DNA of 64,000 nt, taken from the NCBI GenBank assembly GCA_029565935.1, contig JAKQNF010000010.1, positions 1 through 64,000 on the forward strand, in the 5' to 3' direction. This DNA comes from Bacillota bacterium (GTDB lineage: Bacteria; Bacillota; DTU025; MWDF01). Position 1 is the first letter of the stretch. Each line of letters begins with the position of its first letter. Position numbers and translations under genes: made by a program. The notes under the pieces were generated by a model. The model was given only the letters and a program-made list of their open reading frames with translations, did not search any database and was not told where the DNA came from. This document shows, one piece after another, positions 45,678-53,593 of this stretch.

Positions 45678-46007
45678 GGCAACACTGCTCGCTCTATAGG
45701 TTGATCGACAAGAAAGGGCCCTCTTAACGGGGGCCCTTAATCTTGCTCTTTACCAGGCAATAAAAGAGCGCAGGTACTATTATGCTGGCATAATATGGCA
45801 TCCTGATTGCATATAGTCAGGTATGATTGCATATTATATACGATTACAAGATGCAAATATGTAATTTTATAGTGAATCGAATGCACGTCTATCGATACAT
45901 AAGCACTAAAAGAATCTGTTTGGAGGAAAATGGCATGCCTTTATTATATAATGCTGTTGGCTGGCGTTAGTTTGCAGCGCTGGCCAAATATTGGGAGGGG
46001 GAAAAAG
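45678..46007. other. Intergenic region between the dipeptidase paralogs
   Basis: After the first gene's terminator, an AT-rich region contains a direct repeat TGATTGCATAT (45804-45814 and 45824-45834, 20 bases apart). A reverse copy ATGCAA lies at 45851-45856. Such phased half-sites look like a regulator-binding region. No gene is seen. Confidence 0.45.
45714..45745 (+). terminator. Terminator of the first C69 dipeptidase gene
   Basis: AAGGGCCC pairs with GGGCCCTT across a 9-base loop and is followed by AATCTTGCTCTTT. Confidence 0.62.
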
Positions 46008-47669
46008 ATGAGAAAGAACTTCATGTTAGGCCTCGTGGTTCTGGTGCTCGTCATGGCGATGACAGTCTCAGCCATAGCATGCACCGACATACCTGTGTCC
46101 AAGGGCGCCTCCGCCGGCGGATACGTCATGACCACATGGACAGACGACTCAGGATCCGACAACACCAGGGTCAACGTAGTTCCCGCCAAGGACTGGCCGG
46201 CTGGCACGATGAGGACGGTCCTTCGCAACACCGACTATGGTCAGTTCGAAAACATTTCAACCCCGATATTCTCACCCGGTGAGATCCCACAGGTAGCGCA
46301 CACCTATCAGTACATCAACGCCTCCTACTCGTTCATGAACGAGTGCGGCGTCGGCATCGGCGAATCGACCATAGGCGGCGATTCCAGGATGAGGAACACC
46401 AAGGGCTGGTTCGACATAGTCGAGCTGCAGAGGATAGCCCTTGAGCGCGGCAAGACCGCCCGCGAAGTTGTCATGATAATGGGCGAGCTCGCTGAGAAGT
46501 ACGGTTACGGAATCGGCGGCGAATGCCTTACGGTCGTCGACAAGGACGACTGCTGGGTATTCGAAGTATTCGGCCCCGGCCCCCTTTGGGAACCCGGTTC
46601 CGGTGAGCCCGGCGCTGTCTGGGCGGCCGTAAGAATGCCTGAAGGTTATGCAGGCGTATGCGCAAACAGGAGCAGGATCGGCGAGGTAAATCCGGAAGAC
46701 ACCGCCAACTACCTCTGCTCCAAGCATATCTTCTCGTTGGCTGAGGAGATCGGTCTTTGGGATTCCAAGTCCGGCAAGCCCTTCAGAGTCTACGAGACAT
46801 ATGGCAAGAAGGCATATTCCCCGTACAACGCCCGCCGCGAGTGGAGGGTGTTGAGCTTACTAGCACCGTCGATGAAGCTCGACCCGTGGCTCGAGCAGTA
46901 TCCTTTCGCAGTGAAGCCGGACAAGCCGGTAACACCGCAGATGCTCATGGCGATCTGCCGCGACCACTATGAAGGGACCGAGTTCGATCTCACGAAGGGC
47001 CTCGAGGCTGGTCCTTTCGGCAGCCCCGACAGGTGGCCTACCCCGGGCAGCTCGAACCCCAAGAACAGCGCGGGTTGGGAGCGCGCGATATCGTTGTTCA
47101 GGACCAACTTGACCGTGGTGTTCGAGATGAAGGACCTGCCCGCGGCCGTTGGCGGCCTAGTATGGTTCGCATACGACAAGCCGGGCACCTCATGCTTCAT
47201 CCCCATCTACTCGGGAGTCAAGTATCTGCCCGAGTCGTTCGCCAAGGGCAACAGGGGCGCGAACTATGACGTATTCAGCCGTGAATCCGCATGGTGGGCG
47301 TTCAACTTCGTGTCCAACTACGCCAACCTAAAGTACAGCTCGATGATAAAGGACATCAAGGCGGTAAGCGATCCTCTAGAAGCTGAGATGTTTGCAGTGC
47401 AGCCTTACATAGAGAAAGCAGCGCTGGAGCTCTACGCCAAGGATCCCGAGCTGGCCAAGGACTTCTTGACCCAGTATACGAACTCCGTAGCCAACAAGGT
47501 AGTCGCAGCGTACTGGAAATTGGCCTCGACGCTGGCCGCAAGGTACACCGACGGTTACACCTACGGTTTCAATGATGGAAAGCTTAGTCAGGAAGGATAT
47601 CCCAAGGCATGGCTGGAAGCCGTCGGGTTCGGCATCAGCACGATAAGGCCCGAACTTAGGAGCAAATAA
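46008..47669 (+). CDS. Secreted C69-family dipeptidase (second of a tandem pair)
   Basis: The 553-residue protein is a close paralog of the gene 330 bases upstream, alike in more than four of five residues by eye. The signal peptide ends in TVSAIA and the putative nucleophile starts CTDIPVSKGASA. Blocks such as RREWRVLSLLAPSMKLDPWL are nearly identical even at third codon positions, while other blocks differ at many of them. The ATG at 46008 is chosen because GGGAGGGGG precedes it; an in-frame start 26 codons earlier lacks a ribosome site. Substrate preference cannot be told. A strong terminator follows. Confidence 0.9.
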   Translation: MRKNFMLGLVVLVLVMAMTVSAIACTDIPVSKGASAGGYVMTTWTDDSGSDNTRVNVVPAKDWPAGTMRTVLRNTDYGQFENISTPIFSPGEIPQVAHTYQYINASYSFMNECGVGIGESTIGGDSRMRNTKGWFDIVELQRIALERGKTAREVVMIMGELAEKYGYGIGGECLTVVDKDDCWVFEVFGPGPLWEPGSGEPGAVWAAVRMPEGYAGVCANRSRIGEVNPEDTANYLCSKHIFSLAEEIGLWDSKSGKPFRVYETYGKKAYSPYNARREWRVLSLLAPSMKLDPWLEQYPFAVKPDKPVTPQMLMAICRDHYEGTEFDLTKGLEAGPFGSPDRWPTPGSSNPKNSAGWERAISLFRTNLTVVFEMKDLPAAVGGLVWFAYDKPGTSCFIPIYSGVKYLPESFAKGNRGANYDVFSRESAWWAFNFVSNYANLKYSSMIKDIKAVSDPLEAEMFAVQPYIEKAALELYAKDPELAKDFLTQYTNSVANKVVAAYWKLASTLAARYTDGYTYGFNDGKLSQEGYPKAWLEAVGFGISTIRPELRSK

Positions 47670-47698
47670 TCAAATAATAACTGGATAGACGTTATAAA

Positions 47699-47731
47699 GG
47701 AGGCTCCCGGCAAATCGGGGGCCTCCTTTCA
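47699..47731 (+). terminator. Rho-independent terminator after the second C69 dipeptidase gene
   Basis: GGAGGCTCCCG pairs with CGGGGGCCTCC (one T-G pair) around a 6-base loop, followed by TTTC. Confidence 0.85.
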
Positions 47732-47794
47732 TCGACACGGTATATAAGTCGGAGTATCATATATCTATCTGATATTTTCTTGGAGGGTTGGGTT

Positions 47795-48790
47795 TTGAGA
47801 AGGATAGCCGTACTGACGAGCGGAGGCGACGCTCCCGGGATGAATGCCGCCATAAGGGCCGTGACGAGGAAAGCCGTCCAAGAGAATCTCGAGGTCGTGG
47901 GCGTTCAAAGGGGCTACCATGGCCTCATAAACGGTGATTTCATCGAGCTTAAGTCACGCTCGGTAGGTGACATCCTCCAGCGCGGCGGGACGATGCTCAA
48001 GACCGCAAGGTCAGAGGAGTTCAAGACGCAGGAAGGCATGTCCAAGGCGATGCTCATGATGAAGAGCTACCAGATAGAAGGGCTAGTGGCCATAGGAGGC
48101 GGCGGGACCTTCGCGGGTCTGGCAAAACTCGCCGAGATGGGCATGCCCGTCATCGGAGTACCTGGTACGATTGACAACGACCTGCCTTACACCGACTACA
48201 CCATAGGTTTCGACACCGCCTGCAATACGGTCATCGACGCCATGAACAAGATCAGGGATACGGCCTCCTCGCATGAGAGGACTTTCGTCATAGAGGTCAT
48301 GGGCATGAAATGCGGCGACATAGCGCTACATACGGGCCTCGCCGGCGGCGCAGAATGCATCATAGTGCCGGAGATACCGTATGACATCGACGCAATCTGC
48401 GAGAAGATGCTTGAAGGGATGAGGAAAGGCAAGGGTCACAGCATAATCGTGGTCGCAGAAGGCATCATCGAGAAGGTGGCCGATCCGATGATGGCATCGC
48501 ACGGCAGCGCGCATTACATAGCCGATCAGATCCGCAGCAAGGTCGGCATGGAATTCAGGGTCATCGTACTCGGGCACATACAAAGGGGCGGAGCCCCGAG
48601 CGTAAGGGACAGGGTCCTGGCGACACGCCTTGGGGCCAGGGCCGTGGAGCTCCTGGTCTCCGGGGAAAAGGACGCCGCTGTTGGAGTCAAGGATGAGAAG
48701 ATAGTCCATTTCCCCCTCAAGGAAGCGCTTTCTATGAACAAGCCGATCAACATGGAGATCTACAGACTGGTGGACGAGATGTCCATCTAG
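47795..48790 (+). CDS. pfkA: 6-phosphofructokinase, ATP-type but with a Gly in place of the Mg-binding Asp
   Basis: The 331-residue protein is the size of bacterial ATP-dependent PfkA. It has TSGGDAPGMNAAIRAV, PGTIDNDLPYTDYTIGFDTACNT (TIDND carries the catalytic Asp, and Gly before it marks the ATP type), IEVMG and GHIQRGGAPSVRDR. At the nucleotide site the usual IGGDGS reads IGGGGT, so Asp103 (E. coli), which helps hold Mg-ATP, is Gly. Gly104 is kept. The start is TTG at 47795, seven bases after GGAGGG. It follows the dipeptidase terminator and converges with opp. Activity and phosphate donor therefore need proof. Confidence 0.9.
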   Translation: MRRIAVLTSGGDAPGMNAAIRAVTRKAVQENLEVVGVQRGYHGLINGDFIELKSRSVGDILQRGGTMLKTARSEEFKTQEGMSKAMLMMKSYQIEGLVAIGGGGTFAGLAKLAEMGMPVIGVPGTIDNDLPYTDYTIGFDTACNTVIDAMNKIRDTASSHERTFVIEVMGMKCGDIALHTGLAGGAECIIVPEIPYDIDAICEKMLEGMRKGKGHSIIVVAEGIIEKVADPMMASHGSAHYIADQIRSKVGMEFRVIVLGHIQRGGAPSVRDRVLATRLGARAVELLVSGEKDAAVGVKDEKIVHFPLKEALSMNKPINMEIYRLVDEMSI

Positions 48791-48834
48791 CCTTCCGACA
48801 CCCTCAGCGGTCCTTGCCCACGGACCGAGAGGAT

Positions 48835-48880
48835 GTTAAAAAGTGGCAGGCCCTACAAAAGGCCTGCCACTTCGTATTTT
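48835..48880. terminator. Bidirectional terminator between pfkA and the opp operon
   Basis: A 12-bp perfect stem AAGTGGCAGGCC / GGCCTGCCACTT has an 8-base loop. A-rich sequence before it gives the minus-strand opp transcript a TTTTTT tail. Upstream CGGTCC / GGACCG (48807-48826) forms another small hairpin. Confidence 0.87.
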
Positions 48881-48892
48881 CGACCAGTAACG

Positions 48893-49936
48893 TCAGTTGT
48901 TCTTGAGCAGGTGGCAAGCAACCCTATGACCAGGCTTGATCTCCACCAGCTCGGGTTCCGTCACGTTGCATACGCCGTCCATGAATTTGGGACAGCGTGG
49001 ATGCAGCCTGCATCCTTTAGGAGGATTGATAGGATTCGGGACTTCCCCCTTAAGGACTTGGCCGAGCTGCTTCTTGTTAGGATCCGGCACGAAGACGGCG
49101 TTGATCAGCGCCTGGGTATAAGGATGGAGCGAATCACCCACGATATCGTCAGCGGTGCCCTCCTCTACCATCCTGCCCAGGTACATGACCGCTATCCTGT
49201 CGCATATGTGCCTCGCCGTGGCCAGGTCGTGTGTGATGTAAACGAACGTGACCCCCTTCTCGCGGCACAGGTTCTGCATGAGGTTCAGCACCTCTCCGCG
49301 GATGGATACGTCCAGCATCGATACAGGCTCGTCCGCCACGATGAACGATGGGTCGAGCGCCAAGGCGCGCGCTACGGCTATCCTCTGGCGCTGTCCGCCG
49401 GACAGCTCATGCGGGAACCTACCTATGTATTCCTCGACGGGAGTCATCTCGACGTCCTCGAGGCACTGCAGGACCCTAGGCAAGGCTTCGTCGACGTCCT
49501 TTGCCACATTCTGTATCCTAAGCGGCTCCGATACTATATAGCTTACGTTAAGCCTCGGATTCATCGATTCATACGGGTCCTGGAAGACCATCTGCATATG
49601 CCTTCTCAGTACCTTCGTCTCGGCGTGCCCCAGCTTTGCGATATCCGTGCCCTCGAACCACATCTCGCCGTCGGTGGGTTCGGTGAGCTTAAGAAGAGTC
49701 CTTGCCATCGTGGTCTTGCCACATCCGGATTCGCCGACCACGCCGTAGATCTCACCCTTCCTGATTTGGAAGGACACGCCGTCCACCGCCTTGAGGACAG
49801 GGTTCGGACCACCCTTGAGCGAGGCGAAGAAACCCCTCCTTACAGGGAAGTGCTTCTTGAGGTCCTTTACATCAAGGATGACCTCTCCTACCTTCACGTT
49901 CGGATTCGCGGTCACCTTGTCAGCGACTATTGCCAT
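48893..49936 (-). CDS. oppF: Oligopeptide ABC transporter ATPase OppF
   Basis: The 347-residue ATPase is one of the two that drive oligopeptide import. Walker A GESGCGKTT (about residue 70), the signature LSGGQRQRIAVARAL (about 180), Walker B FIVADEPVSMLDVS and switch His YITHDLA are intact. The C-terminal oligo_HPY region includes GCRLHPRCPKFMDGVC, whose cysteines bind a [4Fe-4S] cluster in related dipeptide transporters. It overlaps the oppD gene by ten bases and is the last gene of the operon, ending just before the bidirectional terminator. Confidence 0.93.
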   Translation of the reverse strand: MAIVADKVTANPNVKVGEVILDVKDLKKHFPVRRGFFASLKGGPNPVLKAVDGVSFQIRKGEIYGVVGESGCGKTTMARTLLKLTEPTDGEMWFEGTDIAKLGHAETKVLRRHMQMVFQDPYESMNPRLNVSYIVSEPLRIQNVAKDVDEALPRVLQCLEDVEMTPVEEYIGRFPHELSGGQRQRIAVARALALDPSFIVADEPVSMLDVSIRGEVLNLMQNLCREKGVTFVYITHDLATARHICDRIAVMYLGRMVEEGTADDIVGDSLHPYTQALINAVFVPDPNKKQLGQVLKGEVPNPINPPKGCRLHPRCPKFMDGVCNVTEPELVEIKPGHRVACHLLKNN

Positions 49937-50916
49937 ATGTCTACCCCCTCCTCGATCTCGCTCTCCCTATGGCATGCCACCTTCTGCTCGCCCTTCTGGG
50001 ATTTTACGAGCGGAGGCTCCTCCGTGCGGCACTTGTCGGTGGCCATTGGGCAGCGGGGATTGAACCGGCAACCTTCCGGCGGGGAAAGCAGGTTCGGAGG
50101 AGATCCCGGAATCGAGCGTACCTTCTGCTTCTCGGCCGCTATGTTCGGGAACGCCTTCACGAGCCCCATCGTGTAAGGATGTCTGGGCTTTAAATAGATG
50201 TCCTTCGCGGAGCCGTACTCGACTATCTTGCCTCCGTACATTATCGCCACGTCGTCGCATGTCTGGGCGATGACGGCGAGGTCGTGCGTGATGAGGATCA
50301 TGCCCAGGCCCATCTTCTTCCTGAGGCCCTCCATCGCGGTAAGCACCTGTGCTTGCACCATGACGTCTAAGGCGGTGGTCGGCTCGTCCGCGATTATGAT
50401 GTCCGGGTTGCAGGCGAGGGCCATAGCGATGACCACCCTCTGCTTCATGCCGCCCGAGAACTCATGAGGATACTCGTTGTAGCGCTTGGGATTGATCCCG
50501 ACCATGTCCAGCAGGTTCAGCATCCTGTCCTTGGCTGCCTGCTTGCTGACGTTCTCATGGGCGAGTATCGCCTCCATGATCTGGTCGCCTATACGGTGTA
50601 CGGGATTCAGCGCGTTCATGGCTCCTTGGAACACCATGGACATCCTCTTCCAGCGGATTTCCTTCCTGAAGTCCTCTTCGGACAGGGAGACGAGCTCCTT
50701 GCCGTCCATCTTGACGGAACCTCCCATGATGTTGCCGTTGGAAGGAAGCAACCTCAGCACGGTGGTGGCCATCGAGGATTTCCCGCAGCCGGATTCGCCG
50801 GCCAGACCCAGAGCCTTACCCTTCTCAAGCTCGAAGCTTACGCTATCGACGGCCTTCACGTACCCTCTGAGTGTCTTGTAATACATCGTCAGGTCTTTGA
50901 CTTCTAACATCGCCAT
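49927..50916 (-). CDS. oppD: Oligopeptide ABC transporter ATPase OppD
   Basis: The 329-residue ATPase has Walker A GESGCGKSS (about residue 37), a FQGAMNALNPVHRIGDQI Q-loop typical of OppD/DppD, FSGGMKQRVVIAMAL, Walker B IIIADEPTTALDV and ITHDLAVIAQ. The C-terminal oligo_HPY part has GCRFNPRCPMATDKC with the cluster-binding cysteine pattern. It pairs with OppF as a heterodimer. It begins four bases after the stop of oppC. Nothing unusual is seen. Confidence 0.93.
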   Translation of the reverse strand: MAMLEVKDLTMYYKTLRGYVKAVDSVSFELEKGKALGLAGESGCGKSSMATTVLRLLPSNGNIMGGSVKMDGKELVSLSEEDFRKEIRWKRMSMVFQGAMNALNPVHRIGDQIMEAILAHENVSKQAAKDRMLNLLDMVGINPKRYNEYPHEFSGGMKQRVVIAMALACNPDIIIADEPTTALDVMVQAQVLTAMEGLRKKMGLGMILITHDLAVIAQTCDDVAIMYGGKIVEYGSAKDIYLKPRHPYTMGLVKAFPNIAAEKQKVRSIPGSPPNLLSPPEGCRFNPRCPMATDKCRTEEPPLVKSQKGEQKVACHRESEIEEGVDIWQ

Positions 50917-50919
50917 CGC

Positions 50920-52464
50920 TTATGACCTCTCTCTGTAACGGGGGTTCAGTATCTCGTTCACCGTATTACCGATGAACACGAAGGCCAGGCTGAGGAAGGT
51001 CAAGGCAAGGCCGGGAGGCAGTAGCCACCACCAGGCCATGACCGTAAAGGCCCCGAATCCCCTTGCATTTTGTAGCATGCGTCCCCATGTGGGTACGCGA
51101 GGGTCGCCCAGCCCAAGGAAGCTAAGGGAAGCTTCCGTCAGGATGGCGCTCGGTATCCTCAGCACGAGCGCCGAGAAGACCAAGGGCATCACGTTGGGCA
51201 GTATATGGGTGACCATGACATATCCGTCGGTAGCTCCAGAAGCCTTTGCGGCCTCGACGAACGCCCTCTCTTTGAGGGTGAGCGTCTGCGAGCGCACTAG
51301 CCTTGCCGTTCCCATCCAGGAGAACATCGCGACTAGTATCACGACGTTCCATACGCTCGTGCCCAGAAGGGCCGAGAGGACGATGAGGATTGGGAGGCTG
51401 GGTATCGCGAGTAGCACATCCACGAAGCGCATCAGGACCTCGTCCACCGCGCCTCCGACATAGCCGGAGATGATGCCGACGGTAGTGCCGAGGAACACCG
51501 AGATGAACGCGGCCGTAAGGCCGATCAGCAGGGATATCCTGGCCCCGTATATCAGCTGTGACCACAGGTCTGAGCCCATGTGGTCCGTACCTAGTATCCC
51601 ATGCAGCAGGCCGGGTATGTTGATCTTCACCGGAGTGATGTATATCTTGGCGCCCGTGCTGGAATCGGTCTCCACCATGAACTTGACCTTGTAGTCTCCT
51701 TTTTCCGAAAGTATGATCTTCGACGGGTCGTCGAAGAAGCCGAGCCCGAGCCTCATCTTAACGGGCACGTCCCTACCGTCCACCGTTATGTAGGAGATCG
51801 GCCAGTCGCCATAAGCGTCCATGCCCCAGATGTCATACTCCTTGCCGGAGGGGGAGATTATCAGCAACCTCGCTACCGTCGTCGCCTCTGGTGACGAACC
51901 CTCGACGGCATAGTCGAAGGTGAAGTTGAAAGTATTCGGCGGGCTGTAATTGTAGGGGAAGGTGAAGTCCATCGAGAACGACGTCTTCGCCGCCGCGCTC
52001 GCGCCGAACATCTCTGCCAGCTCCTCAGGGGTGTAGATGTCCTTGAGGATCTCCATCATCGGATCTTGTTCACCCGAGGAACTAGCGGCGGGCATGTCTA
52101 TCAGCATGAAGTCCTCTTCGTCGTATGTAGTCTTCGTAATGCTGAAATCGGCGCCCTCGGTTACATTCCAACCGTCGAGGTCGACGGTCTTCGATATCGT
52201 CACCGGGGCGTCCTTGTACTTCTCTGAGAGGTTCTTCATCCAAAGGGGAGCTGCCAGGTTATCCGCGAGGAACAGGTCCTTGGTAGGGTCGTACTGAGTG
52301 ATGATAGGCGCCGCTATCGCCGCAAGAACATATACGACAACTATGCAAAGTCCCAGCATACCCAGAGGTTTGCGCCTGTACTGCTGCCAGAAGGTGACCT
52401 TCTTGAGCTTCTTCGGCGGCTCCTGGGCCACGTTGTTGCCGTTGCCTCCTCTGATCTTGCTCAT
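50920..52464 (-). CDS. oppC: Oligopeptide ABC transporter permease OppC with a large extracytoplasmic insertion
   Basis: At 514 residues it is about 200 longer than normal OppC. An OppC_N segment and first membrane helix occupy residues 20-58. Residues about 75-283 form an inserted hydrophilic, beta-rich domain (for example SFSMDFTFPYNYSP, and TVARLLIISPSGKEYDIWGMD) that should face outside. The regular permease resumes with HGILGTDHMGSDLWSQLIYGARISL and the coupling loop EAAKASGATDGYVMVTHILPNVMPLV. In ordinary OppC the first helix is followed within about 30 residues by the GTDxxGRD segment. Its start overlaps the oppB stop (ATGA). The insertion may dock the unusual binding protein of this operon. 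Confidence 0.92.
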   Translation of the reverse strand: MSKIRGGNGNNVAQEPPKKLKKVTFWQQYRRKPLGMLGLCIVVVYVLAAIAAPIITQYDPTKDLFLADNLAAPLWMKNLSEKYKDAPVTISKTVDLDGWNVTEGADFSITKTTYDEEDFMLIDMPAASSSGEQDPMMEILKDIYTPEELAEMFGASAAAKTSFSMDFTFPYNYSPPNTFNFTFDYAVEGSSPEATTVARLLIISPSGKEYDIWGMDAYGDWPISYITVDGRDVPVKMRLGLGFFDDPSKIILSEKGDYKVKFMVETDSSTGAKIYITPVKINIPGLLHGILGTDHMGSDLWSQLIYGARISLLIGLTAAFISVFLGTTVGIISGYVGGAVDEVLMRFVDVLLAIPSLPILIVLSALLGTSVWNVVILVAMFSWMGTARLVRSQTLTLKERAFVEAAKASGATDGYVMVTHILPNVMPLVFSALVLRIPSAILTEASLSFLGLGDPRVPTWGRMLQNARGFGAFTVMAWWWLLPPGLALTFLSLAFVFIGNTVNEILNPRYRERS

Positions 52465-53441
52465 TTAGCTCCACCCCCTACCCTGATCCTTGGATCGACC
52501 AGGCCGTAAGCGAGGTCGGCCAGCAGGTTGGACACTATGACCGACAGGGCGATCAGGTAGAAAGCACCCTGAGCTGCCGGGTAGTCCTGCTGCATCACCG
52601 CGTCGATCAGGTACTTGCCGACGCCGAACCAGGAGAATATCGTCTCCGTGATCACAGCGCCGGTGACCGCACCGGGCAGCGACATGAATATCAGCGTCAG
52701 GATCGGCGGAAGGACGCTCCTCAGCGCGTGCTTGTAAAGCACGGTCTTCTTGTCAAGGCCCTTCGCCCTCGCCGTCATGATGTAGTCCTGGCCGAGTGCC
52801 TCAAGCATTGTGTTCCTGGTATACAGCGCCCAGGAGCCGAAGCTTATTACCATGAGGCTTCCGGCCGGGAGTATCAGGTGCCACAGGCGGTCCAGGAACT
52901 GCGCCATGGCGCCAGGCGGAGGAGGCGCGCTCATGGTGCCTCGGATGGGCAGTATCGGCCAGTAGTAGCCGAATATCATGAGTAGCATCAATTGTATGAA
53001 GAAGCCCGGGACCGCATAGGCGAACAGCCCTGCGCCCGTGACGAAATTCTCTGCGAACGTGCCTCTGCGCGCCGCCGCGAAGACACCTAACGATATCCCA
53101 ACCGCTGCAGTCGTGATGAAAGAGGCGAAGAAGAGCGTCAGCGTGTTGGGAAGCCTTTCCTTAAGCTCGTCCCACACCAGTCTCCTGGTGTTGAACGACC
53201 TTCCCATGTCAAAGCTCAATAGCGATTTTAGATATTTGATGTATTGCGTCCCTATGGGCTGGTCGATTCCGAACTGCGACCTTAGTTCCTCCTTAGTGGC
53301 CAAGTCGAATTTCGGATCCATTATCATGGAAACCGCGTCTCCTGGCATTATCCTGAAAAGGAGGAAGTTGAGGCTCAGAATGATGAAAAGCACGAGCAAC
53401 GCGTACCCGAGTCTTTTCAACAGATAGTTCCTGAAGCCCAA
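52461..53441 (-). CDS. oppB: Oligopeptide ABC transporter permease OppB
   Basis: The 326-residue permease has about six helices and standard OppB/DppB features: FLLFRIMPGDAVSMI, then LRSQFGIDQPIGTQYIKYLKSLLSFDMGRSF, the central ARAKGLDKKTVLYKHALRSVLPPILTL coupling loop and a final GLVDPRIR. It starts at TTG, eight bases after GAGGTG, with no nearby ATG. It follows oppA after 152 bases that contain a stable hairpin. Confidence 0.93.
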   Translation of the reverse strand: MGFRNYLLKRLGYALLVLFIILSLNFLLFRIMPGDAVSMIMDPKFDLATKEELRSQFGIDQPIGTQYIKYLKSLLSFDMGRSFNTRRLVWDELKERLPNTLTLFFASFITTAAVGISLGVFAAARRGTFAENFVTGAGLFAYAVPGFFIQLMLLMIFGYYWPILPIRGTMSAPPPPGAMAQFLDRLWHLILPAGSLMVISFGSWALYTRNTMLEALGQDYIMTARAKGLDKKTVLYKHALRSVLPPILTLIFMSLPGAVTGAVITETIFSWFGVGKYLIDAVMQQDYPAAQGAFYLIALSVIVSNLLADLAYGLVDPRIRVGGGAK

Positions 53442-53508
53442 GTTCCTGTCACCTCACTGTCATCTAGCTGCATATTCCTTAGCATTCCGGGCCATTCAAT
53501 TTTTACGA

Positions 53509-53538
53509 GCCGCCGCCCAGAGCTAACTGGACGGCGGC
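53509..53538 (-). promoter_or_regulatory. Stable intercistronic hairpin between oppA and oppB
   Basis: GCCGCCGTCCAG pairs with CTGGGCGGCGGC (one mismatch-like T-G pair) around a 6-base loop. On the minus strand it is followed by an A-rich, not a U-rich, tract. It is therefore more likely an mRNA-stabilising hairpin that protects the oppA message than a full terminator. Confidence 0.6.
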
Positions 53539-53593
53539 CCCTTTACTAAGCTCACCGGGATAGGCTATCGATCGTCCTTCCCAGCATCCAAGC

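Noticed and set aside
48833..50176. A 447-codon open frame antisense to oppF/oppD
   Set aside because: It runs opposite two unmistakable ATPase genes and has no recognisable domains.
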